Assembly: GCA_903889845.1 (NCBI GenBank)
Contig: CAISZB010000054.1
Span: 1 to 8,875 of the forward strand
Source of the DNA: an uncultured Verrucomicrobium sp.
GTDB lineage: Bacteria > Verrucomicrobiota > Verrucomicrobiia > Methylacidiphilales > GAS474
DNA: 8,875 bases
Direction of reading: 5' to 3'
The notes below the pieces were generated by a model. The model was not told the DNA's origin and made no database searches. It was given only the letters and a program-made list of their open reading frames with translations. The position numbers and the translations under genes were made by a program. The first letter of the stretch is position 1; each line of letters begins with the position of its first letter. Of this stretch, positions 1-5,210 are shown piece by piece.

Positions 1-2
1 GC

Positions 3-1256
3 CTCGCCCGGATCGCCCTCAACCTGGGCCAGGACGCCTTCTTCCAGAACGAGGCCGGGACCGCTGACGAGGTGAAGTTCCACCTCTCCGCCGCCGCCCT
101 GACCGTGGAGCGCTTCCGCGCCCGCCTCAAGGAATACGACATCGCCCGGCTCCTCGTCGTCGCCGGGGACCGGCCCGACATCCACCGCGCCGCCGTCGAC
201 CTCGGCGTCCGCGCCCTCATCCTCACCGGCGGCAACCGCCTCGCCCCCGACCTCCTCGCCGAGGCGAAGGCGAAGGGGATCGCCGTCCTCGTCGGCCCCG
301 ACGACACCGCCACCACGATCATCCGCATCAAGTGCGCGAAGCCCGTCGGCAAGGCCCTGGAGGAAAACGCCCTCGCCTTCCCCGAGGGGGCCGTCGTCGG
401 CGACATCGTGAAGGAAGTCGAGCGGAGCGCGCAGGACCTCTTCCCCGTCCTCGGCGAGGGCGGGCGCGTCGCCGGCTTCTTCACCAAGGCCGACCTCGTC
501 GAGCCCCCCCGCCAGCGCCTCATCCTCGTCGACCACAACGAGTGGAGCCAGACCGTCAAGGGCGCCCAGGAGAGCGAGATCGTCGAGGTGATCGACCACC
601 ACCGCCTCGGCGGCGGCCTCGTCACCCAGCACCCGATCCGCTTCGTCAACGAGCCCGTCGGCTCCACCTGCACCCTCGTCGCCCGGTTCTTCGCCGAGGC
701 CGGGATCGAGCCGACCCCCGGCATCGCCCTGGCGCTGGCCTCCGGCATCATCTCCGACACCCTCCACCTCACCTCCCCGACGACGACCGACGCGGAGCGC
801 ACCCTCCTCCCGAAGCTCGAAAAGATCGCCGGGCGGAACCTGAAGGACTACGCCGACGCCTTCTTCTCCACCGGCTCCCTCCTCGCCTCCCTCCCGGCGG
901 CGAAGGCGATCCAGGCCGACTGCAAGGAATACGAGGAAGCGGGCTGGAAGAGCGGCGTCGCCCAGATCGAAGAGCAGAGCCTCGACAAATTCTGGGAACG
1001 GAAGAGCGAGCTGCAAACCGCCCTCGACGACTACCGCGCGGCGGCGAAGCTCGACTTCACTTGCGTCCTGGTCACCGACATCACCCGCCACTACAGCGTC
1101 CTCCTCGTCTCCGGCGTCGCGCCGATCCTCGACGCGATCGACTACACGAAGATGGAGCCGAATCTGTACGAGCTTCCCGGGGTGGTCAGCCGGAAGAAGC
1201 AGCTGCTGCCGCATCTGATCACGGTGTGGCAGAAGGCAAGGGCGGCGGGGAAGTAG
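3..1256 (+). CDS. ppaC: Manganese-dependent inorganic pyrophosphatase (family II, DRTGG/CBS/DHH/DHHA2), 5'-partial
   Basis: Hydrolyses pyrophosphate to phosphate in the cytoplasm. The frame is open from base 3 with no stop, so the gene begins before the window; the GTG at 72 lies inside a continuing domain and is not a credible start. About 417 residues are visible. In order they are a DRTGG-like segment (VAGDRP and ALILTGG, about 160-240), a CBS-like half (about 370-510), the DHH phosphoesterase part with ILVDHNEWSQ (D codon at 531) and VIDHHRLGG (D codon at 594), SGIISDTLHL, and a C-terminal DHHA2 domain with the family signature VVSRKKQLLP (about 1183-1209). The metal-binding N-terminal HxDxD part and probably a first CBS domain lie outside the window. 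Regulatory CBS/DRTGG insertions are known in this subfamily and respond to adenine nucleotides; whether this one does is inferred. It converges on the metallophosphoesterase gene. Confidence 0.9.
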   Translation, partial: LARIALNLGQDAFFQNEAGTADEVKFHLSAAALTVERFRARLKEYDIARLLVVAGDRPDIHRAAVDLGVRALILTGGNRLAPDLLAEAKAKGIAVLVGPDDTATTIIRIKCAKPVGKALEENALAFPEGAVVGDIVKEVERSAQDLFPVLGEGGRVAGFFTKADLVEPPRQRLILVDHNEWSQTVKGAQESEIVEVIDHHRLGGGLVTQHPIRFVNEPVGSTCTLVARFFAEAGIEPTPGIALALASGIISDTLHLTSPTTTDAERTLLPKLEKIAGRNLKDYADAFFSTGSLLASLPAAKAIQADCKEYEEAGWKSGVAQIEEQSLDKFWERKSELQTALDDYRAAAKLDFTCVLVTDITRHYSVLLVSGVAPILDAIDYTKMEPNLYELPGVVSRKKQLLPHLITVWQKARAAGK

Positions 1257-1295
1257 GGGGGCGCGAAGCTGTGGGTGCGGGCCTTCGCCCCCTAC
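1253..1295. terminator. Bidirectional GC-rich hairpin between convergent genes, spanning both stop codons
   Basis: The left arm (1253-1268, starting GTAGGGGG and ending GAAG) pairs with the right arm CTTCGCCCCCTAC (1283-1295), apart from a few unpaired bases, across a loop of about 14 nt. The TAG of the pyrophosphatase gene (1254-1256) and the complement of the TAG of the metallophosphoesterase gene (1292-1294) both lie in the stem. No T-tract follows on either strand, so this is not a textbook intrinsic terminator. It may be a GC-only terminator, or it may protect mRNA 3' ends. Confidence 0.5.
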
Positions 1296-2293
1296 CCCTT
1301 CGCCACCCGCGGCAGGTCAACCCGATAAATCGTCTGCCCGTTTTCATCGATGAAAGCCAGGTGCAGCCCCTCCGCCCCCAGCGCCACGGAGGCAAATCCC
1401 GAAATCTTCCGCGCGAAGAGCGACTGGCCGGTCATCTCGACGTCCCGGACGGTCGAGCCGCCGCCGGAGACGACGTAGTCGATCCCCTCGGAGGCGAGGT
1501 GTTGAAGGTCGTGGTCGTGACCGCAGAAGTAGGCGCGGACGCCGCCCTCCTTGAAGACGGGGAGGAGCCATTGCCGGATGTCGAGCTGGTCGACGTCGTG
1601 GAGGCCGCCGGAGTAGAGGGGATGGTGGCCGACGACGATCTTCCACGCCGCGTCGGACTGCCTTAGCGCGGCCCGCAGCCAGGCGACCTGTTTCCCCACA
1701 TCCTGCGCGCGGACGTTCTCGCCGAGGTGGTGGTGGGCGGAGTCGGTGGCGTAGGCGCGGATCATCGGGTTGGTGTCGATGAAGAAGAAATCGGCCCGGG
1801 CCGTCCCCGCCGGGTCGAGGGGAAAGGTCATCGTGTAGTAGCGGGCGGGCATCCGCCACCGGGGACTCTTCCGCCCGTAGGCGATCTGGGCATCGGGGGT
1901 ACCATGATAATCGTGGTTCCCCAGGACGGCGTACCAGGGGATGCGGAGGGAGGGGGCGGTGTAGACCCCCTCGAACGACGATTGCCACTGGGGATCGTCG
2001 ACCGAGGCGACGCCGTCCTCGTAGAAGTTGTCCCCCAGGGCGAGGACGAAGCGGGCCTCCCGCCCGGCGCGCCCGGCCTCCTCCCCCATCCGGAGGGCGA
2101 CGGCGGTCTGATGCGGTTCCCCCTGGCGGCCCCAGTCGCCCATCGCCAGGAAACGGAGGGCGCCCGGACCGGCGTCCGGGATCGTGGAGGCCTGGGCCTG
2201 GGCCCGGGTCCAGGCGGGAAGGAGGCCGCCGACGGCGGCGACCTGCGTTGCGGCAAAAAGCGTGTGGACAAAGCCACGCCGGGTCGTTTGCAT
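1292..2293 (-). CDS. Tat-exported metallophosphoesterase, tartrate-resistant (purple) acid phosphatase type
   Basis: Predicted 333-residue secreted or periplasmic binuclear metal phosphatase that hydrolyses phosphomonoesters. The N-terminus carries a twin-arginine motif (TTRRGFVHTLF, residues 3-13), a hydrophobic stretch and a likely Ala-rich cleavage region near residues 28-36, which suggests export through Tat after folding. All five calcineurin-like metal-binding blocks are present in order: GDWG (52-55), GDNFYEDG (87-94), GNHDYHG (125-131), GHHPLYSGG (222-230) and GHDH (258-261). The Tyr in GDNFY is the residue that gives purple acid phosphatases their Fe(III)-tyrosinate centre. Length and motif spacing fit the small mammalian-like TRAP/ACP5 class rather than the larger plant type. 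The ATG at 2293 has a weak GGAG 3 nt upstream. The gene is monocistronic in this window. The natural substrate cannot be read from sequence. Confidence 0.88.
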   Translation of the reverse strand: MQTTRRGFVHTLFAATQVAAVGGLLPAWTRAQAQASTIPDAGPGALRFLAMGDWGRQGEPHQTAVALRMGEEAGRAGREARFVLALGDNFYEDGVASVDDPQWQSSFEGVYTAPSLRIPWYAVLGNHDYHGTPDAQIAYGRKSPRWRMPARYYTMTFPLDPAGTARADFFFIDTNPMIRAYATDSAHHHLGENVRAQDVGKQVAWLRAALRQSDAAWKIVVGHHPLYSGGLHDVDQLDIRQWLLPVFKEGGVRAYFCGHDHDLQHLASEGIDYVVSGGGSTVRDVEMTGQSLFARKISGFASVALGAEGLHLAFIDENGQTIYRVDLPRVAKG

Positions 2294-2340
2294 ACGCTCC
2301 AGCCTACCGCACCGGTCAATAGGGGGGACAAACTACAGCA

Positions 2341-2368
2341 TTGCATTGAGACGAAAACAGAGCACAAT
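2341..2368 (+). promoter_or_regulatory. Weak candidate sigma70-type promoter in the divergent gap 2294-2405
   Basis: TTGCAT (2341-2346) and CACAAT (2363-2368) are separated by 16 nt, upstream of the small ORF at 2406. Each box is only a partial match. The rest of this 112-nt divergent gap shows nothing stronger, and no convincing promoter was found for the metallophosphoesterase on the other strand. Confidence 0.2.
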
Positions 2369-2405
2369 ACCGCTCAAATTCACTTCAACCGGGGGAAACA
2401 GGGGT

Positions 2406-2690
2406 ATGGCAACATTGGAAAGGCATTTGCAGGGAAAAAAGGGCGAAGAAATATCGCCCAAGGCGCCTCTCCCACCCCTCGACGCCTCCCGGTTCCGCTG
2501 GGCCGACTCCCTTGATCCCAGGGCACAGGCCCAAGCCCAAACCCAGAAAAAGCCCTCCCTCTTGAAAGCGGTGGCCGAAGCCTTCTTCGGCGCCATCGTC
2601 GCCCTGTTCTGGGTCCGCGGCGTCGAGGCCCGGCTGAAGCCGAGCTTCAGGCCGAACTCGGCGCGAGGCACCCGGCGGCAAACGACTTGA
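2406..2690 (+). CDS. Small hypothetical protein, possibly single-pass membrane
   Basis: A 94-residue ORF that I do not recognise. The N-terminal half is polar and Pro/Gln-rich (AQAQAQTQ near residues 40-47). One hydrophobic stretch (about 53-70, AEAFFGAIVALFWV) could be a membrane helix, and the tail is basic. I chose the ATG at 2406 because the in-frame sequence upstream runs antisense through the metallophosphoesterase signal-peptide region. GGGG-rich sequence precedes the ATG but sits too close for a standard ribosome-binding site. Its last 44 bases overlap the 3' end of sufE on the opposite strand. It fills an otherwise empty 240-base gap, which is the main argument that it is real. It could be a chance ORF in GC-rich DNA. 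Confidence 0.4.
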   Translation: MATLERHLQGKKGEEISPKAPLPPLDASRFRWADSLDPRAQAQAQTQKKPSLLKAVAEAFFGAIVALFWVRGVEARLKPSFRPNSARGTRRQTT

Positions 2691-3072
2691 TCCGGGCGCG
2701 GAGGCTGGAGAGGCCGCTGCGCCGGTTCGGCGTGAGGAGTTGCGGGACACCGGCCTCGGCCAAGAAGTCGAGTTCCTGGGCAATGATATCGGCGGGGGTC
2801 TCTCCGTTGTAGAAGGTGCAGACCAACGCGGCGATCCCCTTTACGATCTGGGCGTCGGCGTCCATCCGGAACCAGCACCGCCCGTCCCGGTATTCCGGCA
2901 GGAGCCAGAGGCGGGACATGCAGCCGGGGAGGAGAAGGTCGTCGTGCTTCGCGGCTTCTTCCAGGGCCGGGTAGCGGCGGCCTGTGGTGAGGAGGTAGGT
3001 GAGGCGTTCCTCCCCGTCGGGCAGGATCTGGAAGGATTCGATGAGGGTGTCGCGCTTGGCCTGGAGGCTCAT
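2647..3072 (-). CDS. sufE: SufE-family cysteine desulfurase sulfur acceptor
   Basis: A 141-residue cytoplasmic protein of the usual SufE length. SufE accepts persulfide sulfur from the cysteine desulfurase SufS and passes it to the SufBCD scaffold for Fe-S cluster assembly. The acceptor cysteine is Cys51 in PGCMSRLW, at the same position as in Escherichia coli SufE. The following block IVKGIAALVCTFYNGETP (about residues 76-93) is typical of the family, as is the C-terminal block LTPNRRSGLSSLRARI. No sufS or sufBCD is in the window, so this copy is separated from the rest of the pathway. It starts 12 nt after the end of the hypothetical gene on the same strand, suggesting co-transcription. No Shine-Dalgarno sequence precedes the ATG; the upstream sequence is pyrimidine-rich (TTTTTCCTCCCC). 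Confidence 0.9.
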   Translation of the reverse strand: MSLQAKRDTLIESFQILPDGEERLTYLLTTGRRYPALEEAAKHDDLLLPGCMSRLWLLPEYRDGRCWFRMDADAQIVKGIAALVCTFYNGETPADIIAQELDFLAEAGVPQLLTPNRRSGLSSLRARIKSFAAGCLAPSSA

Positions 3073-3084
3073 GGGGAGGAAAAA

Positions 3085-3393
3085 CTATGCCGCACGGCGG
3101 TCATGTTCGGCAAGCATCCGGCGTGCCTCGCGCAGTTCCTCGTCCGTGGCGCGATGCCGCGGGTGGTAGCGTTCCATGATGGCGACGAGTTCCTCCAGGT
3201 CCTCACGCGCGGGCGGCGTCTTGTGGTCCCAGAGGTCGAGGCCCTTGTCGGGCTTCCCCGACTTCCCGACGGTGTGGACCGGGCCGGTCTTTTCCCGGAA
3301 GTGAAACGCGAACTTCTTCCCGAAGTAGATCACCCGCACCTCATACTTCGAGCCATCGGCCCGCTTCGTCGTCCAATTGAGGTCGCGGCGCAT
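3085..3393 (-). CDS. Hypothetical protein upstream of sufE
   Basis: I do not recognise this 102-residue protein. It begins MRRDLNWTTKRADGSKYEVR and has a beta-like N-terminal half (YEVRVIYFGKKFAFHFRE). A polar middle (KSGKPDKGLDLWDHKTPP) follows, then a helical charged C-terminus (REDLEELVAIMERYHPRHRATDEELREARRMLAEHDRR). No signal peptide or membrane segment is seen. The frame remains open to a TTG at 3465, but those 24 extra codons would run through the terminator-like hairpin, so I prefer the ATG at 3393. No ribosome-binding site is visible at either start. The gene lies 12 nt ahead of sufE on the same strand and is probably transcribed with it. A link to Fe-S metabolism is possible only by neighbourhood. 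Confidence 0.7.
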   Translation of the reverse strand: MRRDLNWTTKRADGSKYEVRVIYFGKKFAFHFREKTGPVHTVGKSGKPDKGLDLWDHKTPPAREDLEELVAIMERYHPRHRATDEELREARRMLAEHDRRAA

Positions 3394-3465
3394 GGGTAAA
3401 TAGGAGTAAGGCGCCGGGGGACAGCTCGCAGCAAAATCCCCTCTTCGCGTCGGAAGCGGGTACAA

Positions 3466-3490
3466 GGGAGAAACCGAGAGGTTTCCCCCC
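3466..3490 (-). terminator. Intrinsic-terminator-like hairpin after the hpnH operon
   Basis: GAAACC (3470-3475) and GGTTTC (3480-3485) form a perfect 6-bp stem around a 4-nt loop. With one bulged base it extends by three G-C pairs (3466-3468 with the C-run at 3486-3490). Read on the minus strand the hairpin follows the stop codon of the 141-residue gene by 6 nt and is followed by TTGT, a weak T-tract. It separates hpnH and its partner from the downstream hypothetical/sufE pair. Confidence 0.5.
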
Positions 3491-3496
3491 TTGAAG

Positions 3497-3922
3497 CTAA
3501 ATGAATCCCTGCTTGCGCATCTCTTCCTCGACGCGCTTCGACTCGGCGACGCGTTCCCCGTGCTTCTTTTCCTTCCAGGCCTGGTAGGACTTGCCGTCGG
3601 CGGGATCGCGGCCGGAGAAGAGGACGCCGAGGATGTCGGCGTAGGGGAGGACGCGGGGGCTGGGATCGTCCTTCACGAAGAGCTGGACCTGCGGGGGCTT
3701 CCCGTCCGGGTTCCGGTTGAAGACGAAGCCCTCGACCGTCGCGCCGCTGCTGAGGCGGAGGGTCACGTCGCCCCGATAATCGAAGGCGTCGTCGAGCCCC
3801 TTGCGGCGCTCCTGGTCGTTGGAAAAGCTGAGTTCGGTTCCTTCGAGGCTCTGATAGGCATGGGCGGGAGCGATCCCGTTCTTGGCATCATTCATCGCTC
3901 CGGTATCGACGGCGTTCGGCAT
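3497..3922 (-). CDS. Conserved-looking small protein downstream of hpnH
   Basis: A 141-residue cytoplasmic-looking protein with no signal peptide or membrane segment. The N-terminal 30 residues are low-complexity. The core (about 36-110) holds DAFDYRGDVTLRLSSGATVEGFVFNR, then VQLFVKDD, LPYADILGVLFSGRDPADGKSYQAW; the C-terminus is a charged helix (KEKKHGERVAESKRVEEEMRKQ). The alternating strand pattern DVTLRLSSGATVEGFVF...VLPYADILGVLF resembles small Sm/SH3-like beta-barrels, but that is an inference from pattern alone. From memory, similar proteins with a DYRGDVT...FSGRD.A.GKS signature occur in planctomycete and verrucomicrobial genomes; I cannot verify this here. The gene starts 15 nt after the hpnH stop and ends just before the terminator hairpin, so it is probably co-transcribed with hpnH. 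A second ATG lies at 3895. Confidence 0.75.
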   Translation of the reverse strand: MPNAVDTGAMNDAKNGIAPAHAYQSLEGTELSFSNDQERRKGLDDAFDYRGDVTLRLSSGATVEGFVFNRNPDGKPPQVQLFVKDDPSPRVLPYADILGVLFSGRDPADGKSYQAWKEKKHGERVAESKRVEEEMRKQGFI

Positions 3923-3937
3923 AGGAATGTACTTGGT

Positions 3938-5023
3938 TTAGTGGAGGGCGGGTTCGGGCGCGGCGGCGGGGGCCGTCGGCTTCGGCGCCGGGGGCTCGTC
4001 GCGGGGACCGGAGGCGAGGGATCCGAAGGTCGCCCGGATCGTCCGACCCAGGCCGGCGAAGGAGCTGAAGGTGTCGTCGACCGAGGAGGGCTCGTAGCCG
4101 CAGTGGACCATGCAGTCGGCGCACTTCTCGTTGCCGCTCTTGTGGCCGTAGTTCTCCCACTTCGTCGTCTCGATCAGTTCCTTGAAGGTGTTGACGTACC
4201 CTTCCTGGAGGAGGTAGCAGGGGCGCTGCCAGCCGAAGACGTTGTACGTCGGGTTGCCCCAGGGCGTGCACTCGTAATCGATGTTCCCCTGGAGGAATTC
4301 GAGGAAGAGGGGGGAGAGGTTGAAGCGCCAGCTCTTCTTCTTGTCCTTCAGGATGGCGCGGAAGAGGGCCTTCGTCTTGTCCCGGTGGAGGAAGTGCTCC
4401 TGGTCGGGGGCCTTCTGGTAGCTGTAGCCGGGGGAGAGCATCATCCCCTCGACGCCCAGCTTCATCATCTCGTCGAAGAAGGCGCGAACCCGCTCCGGGT
4501 TCGCCCCGTCGAAGAGAGTCGTGTTCGTCGTGACGCGGAAGCCGCGCTTCACGGCCTCCTTGATCCCTTCGAGGGCGGTCTCGTAGACGCCGTCGCGGCA
4601 GACCGCCTCGTCGTGGTCTTCCTTGCCGCCGTCCATGTGGACGGAGAAGGTCAAATATTTCGAGGGCTTGAAGAGGTCGATCTTCTTCTTGAGGAGAATC
4701 GCGTTCGTGCAGAGGTAGATGTACTTCTTCCGCGCCACGAGGCCGGCCACGATCTGGTCGATCTCATTATGGATCAGGGGCTCGCCGCCGGGGATCGAGA
4801 CCATCGGGGCGCCGCACTCTTCGGCCGCCGCCCAGCACTGCTCGGGCGTTAAACGCTTATCGAGAACATGCGCGGGATACTGAATCTTGCCACAGCCGGC
4901 GCAGGCCAGGTTGCAACGGAAGAGCGGTTCCAACATGAGGACGAGCGGGTAACGCTTGTTGCCCTTGATCTTCTGCTTGAGGACGTAGCTGGCGACCGTC
5001 CAGGCCTGCGAAATAGGAACCAT
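3938..5023 (-). CDS. hpnH: Adenosyl-hopene transferase HpnH (radical SAM)
   Basis: HpnH joins the 5'-deoxyadenosyl radical from S-adenosylmethionine to diploptene, giving adenosylhopane. This is the first committed step in making the side chain of C35 hopanoids, which order bacterial membranes. The 361-residue product matches the family nearly end to end. The radical-SAM cluster motif CxxxCxxC is C37-C41-C44 (CNLACAGC), SAM-binding GGEP is 79-82, and family blocks include LVLMLEPLFRCN, TNTTLFDG, SPGYSYQKAPDQ and NVFGWQRPCYLL. A C-terminal Cys set (C301, C304, C308 in CADCMVHC) is also conserved in the family. The tail (about 338-361) is Pro/Ala-rich and probably disordered. No other hopanoid gene is in the window. 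The ATG at 5023 has no Shine-Dalgarno sequence, and a strong -35 box upstream suggests a very short leader. Confidence 0.96.
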   Translation of the reverse strand: MVPISQAWTVASYVLKQKIKGNKRYPLVLMLEPLFRCNLACAGCGKIQYPAHVLDKRLTPEQCWAAAEECGAPMVSIPGGEPLIHNEIDQIVAGLVARKKYIYLCTNAILLKKKIDLFKPSKYLTFSVHMDGGKEDHDEAVCRDGVYETALEGIKEAVKRGFRVTTNTTLFDGANPERVRAFFDEMMKLGVEGMMLSPGYSYQKAPDQEHFLHRDKTKALFRAILKDKKKSWRFNLSPLFLEFLQGNIDYECTPWGNPTYNVFGWQRPCYLLQEGYVNTFKELIETTKWENYGHKSGNEKCADCMVHCGYEPSSVDDTFSSFAGLGRTIRATFGSLASGPRDEPPAPKPTAPAAAPEPALH

Positions 5024-5034
5024 AGTGACCGATC

Positions 5035-5062
5035 AACGTAGAGGCCCCCCATTTTTTGTCAA
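5035..5062 (-). promoter_or_regulatory. Candidate sigma70-type promoter for hpnH
   Basis: On the minus strand a perfect TTGACA (5062-5057) is followed after 16 nt by TACGTT (5040-5035), a weak -10 box matching 3 of 6 consensus bases. Initiation would fall about 5-8 nt before the ATG at 5023, giving an almost leaderless mRNA. The remainder of the 187-nt divergent region shows no equally good promoter for the plus-strand gene. Confidence 0.35.
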
Positions 5063-5155
5063 CCTTGGCGGGGTATGGGTAGAAACACTCAATCCCCCCT
5101 CTTTCTTGTCTCCTTCGACGCTCTCCCGACATATGACGAATTCTACGGAGAGCCA

Positions 5156-5172
5156 GGCAAGTAAGACTTGCC
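5156..5172. repeat. Perfect 7-bp inverted repeat in the hpnH / hydrolase-like intergenic region
   Basis: GGCAAGT (5156-5162), a 3-nt AAG spacer, then ACTTGCC (5166-5172). It lies 38 nt before the ATG at 5211 and could be an operator half-site pair or a small leader hairpin. No T-tract follows, so it is not a standard terminator. Confidence 0.4.
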
Positions 5173-5210
5173 GGTAGACGGACCCCTTTTCTATCTCCTA
5201 CAATCGCAAA

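Noticed and set aside
72..74. GTG as the start of the pyrophosphatase gene
   Set aside because: The same frame is open to the window edge, and the visible protein lacks the N-terminal catalytic part the family requires, so the true start is upstream.
332..1666. A 444-codon plus-strand frame rich in Arg and Pro
   Set aside because: Out-of-frame reading of the pyrophosphatase gene and antisense of the metallophosphoesterase gene. The Arg/Pro-rich product is typical of shifted GC-rich coding DNA.
2574..2591. Perfect GCCGAAG / CTTCGGC hairpin with a 4-nt loop
   Set aside because: It has no T-tract on either strand and lies inside a possible coding frame. It is most likely chance in GC-rich sequence, though a sufE terminator cannot be excluded.
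3394..3465. TTG at 3465 as the start of the hypothetical gene
   Set aside because: The 24-residue extension is Pro/Ser-rich and would begin within the terminator-like hairpin of the upstream operon. The ATG at 3393 is more plausible.
3491..4852. A 453-codon plus-strand open frame
   Set aside because: It is the antisense shadow of hpnH and its downstream gene. Its product is Val/Glu/Gly/Arg-rich low complexity, whereas the minus strand encodes a full HpnH with all motifs.
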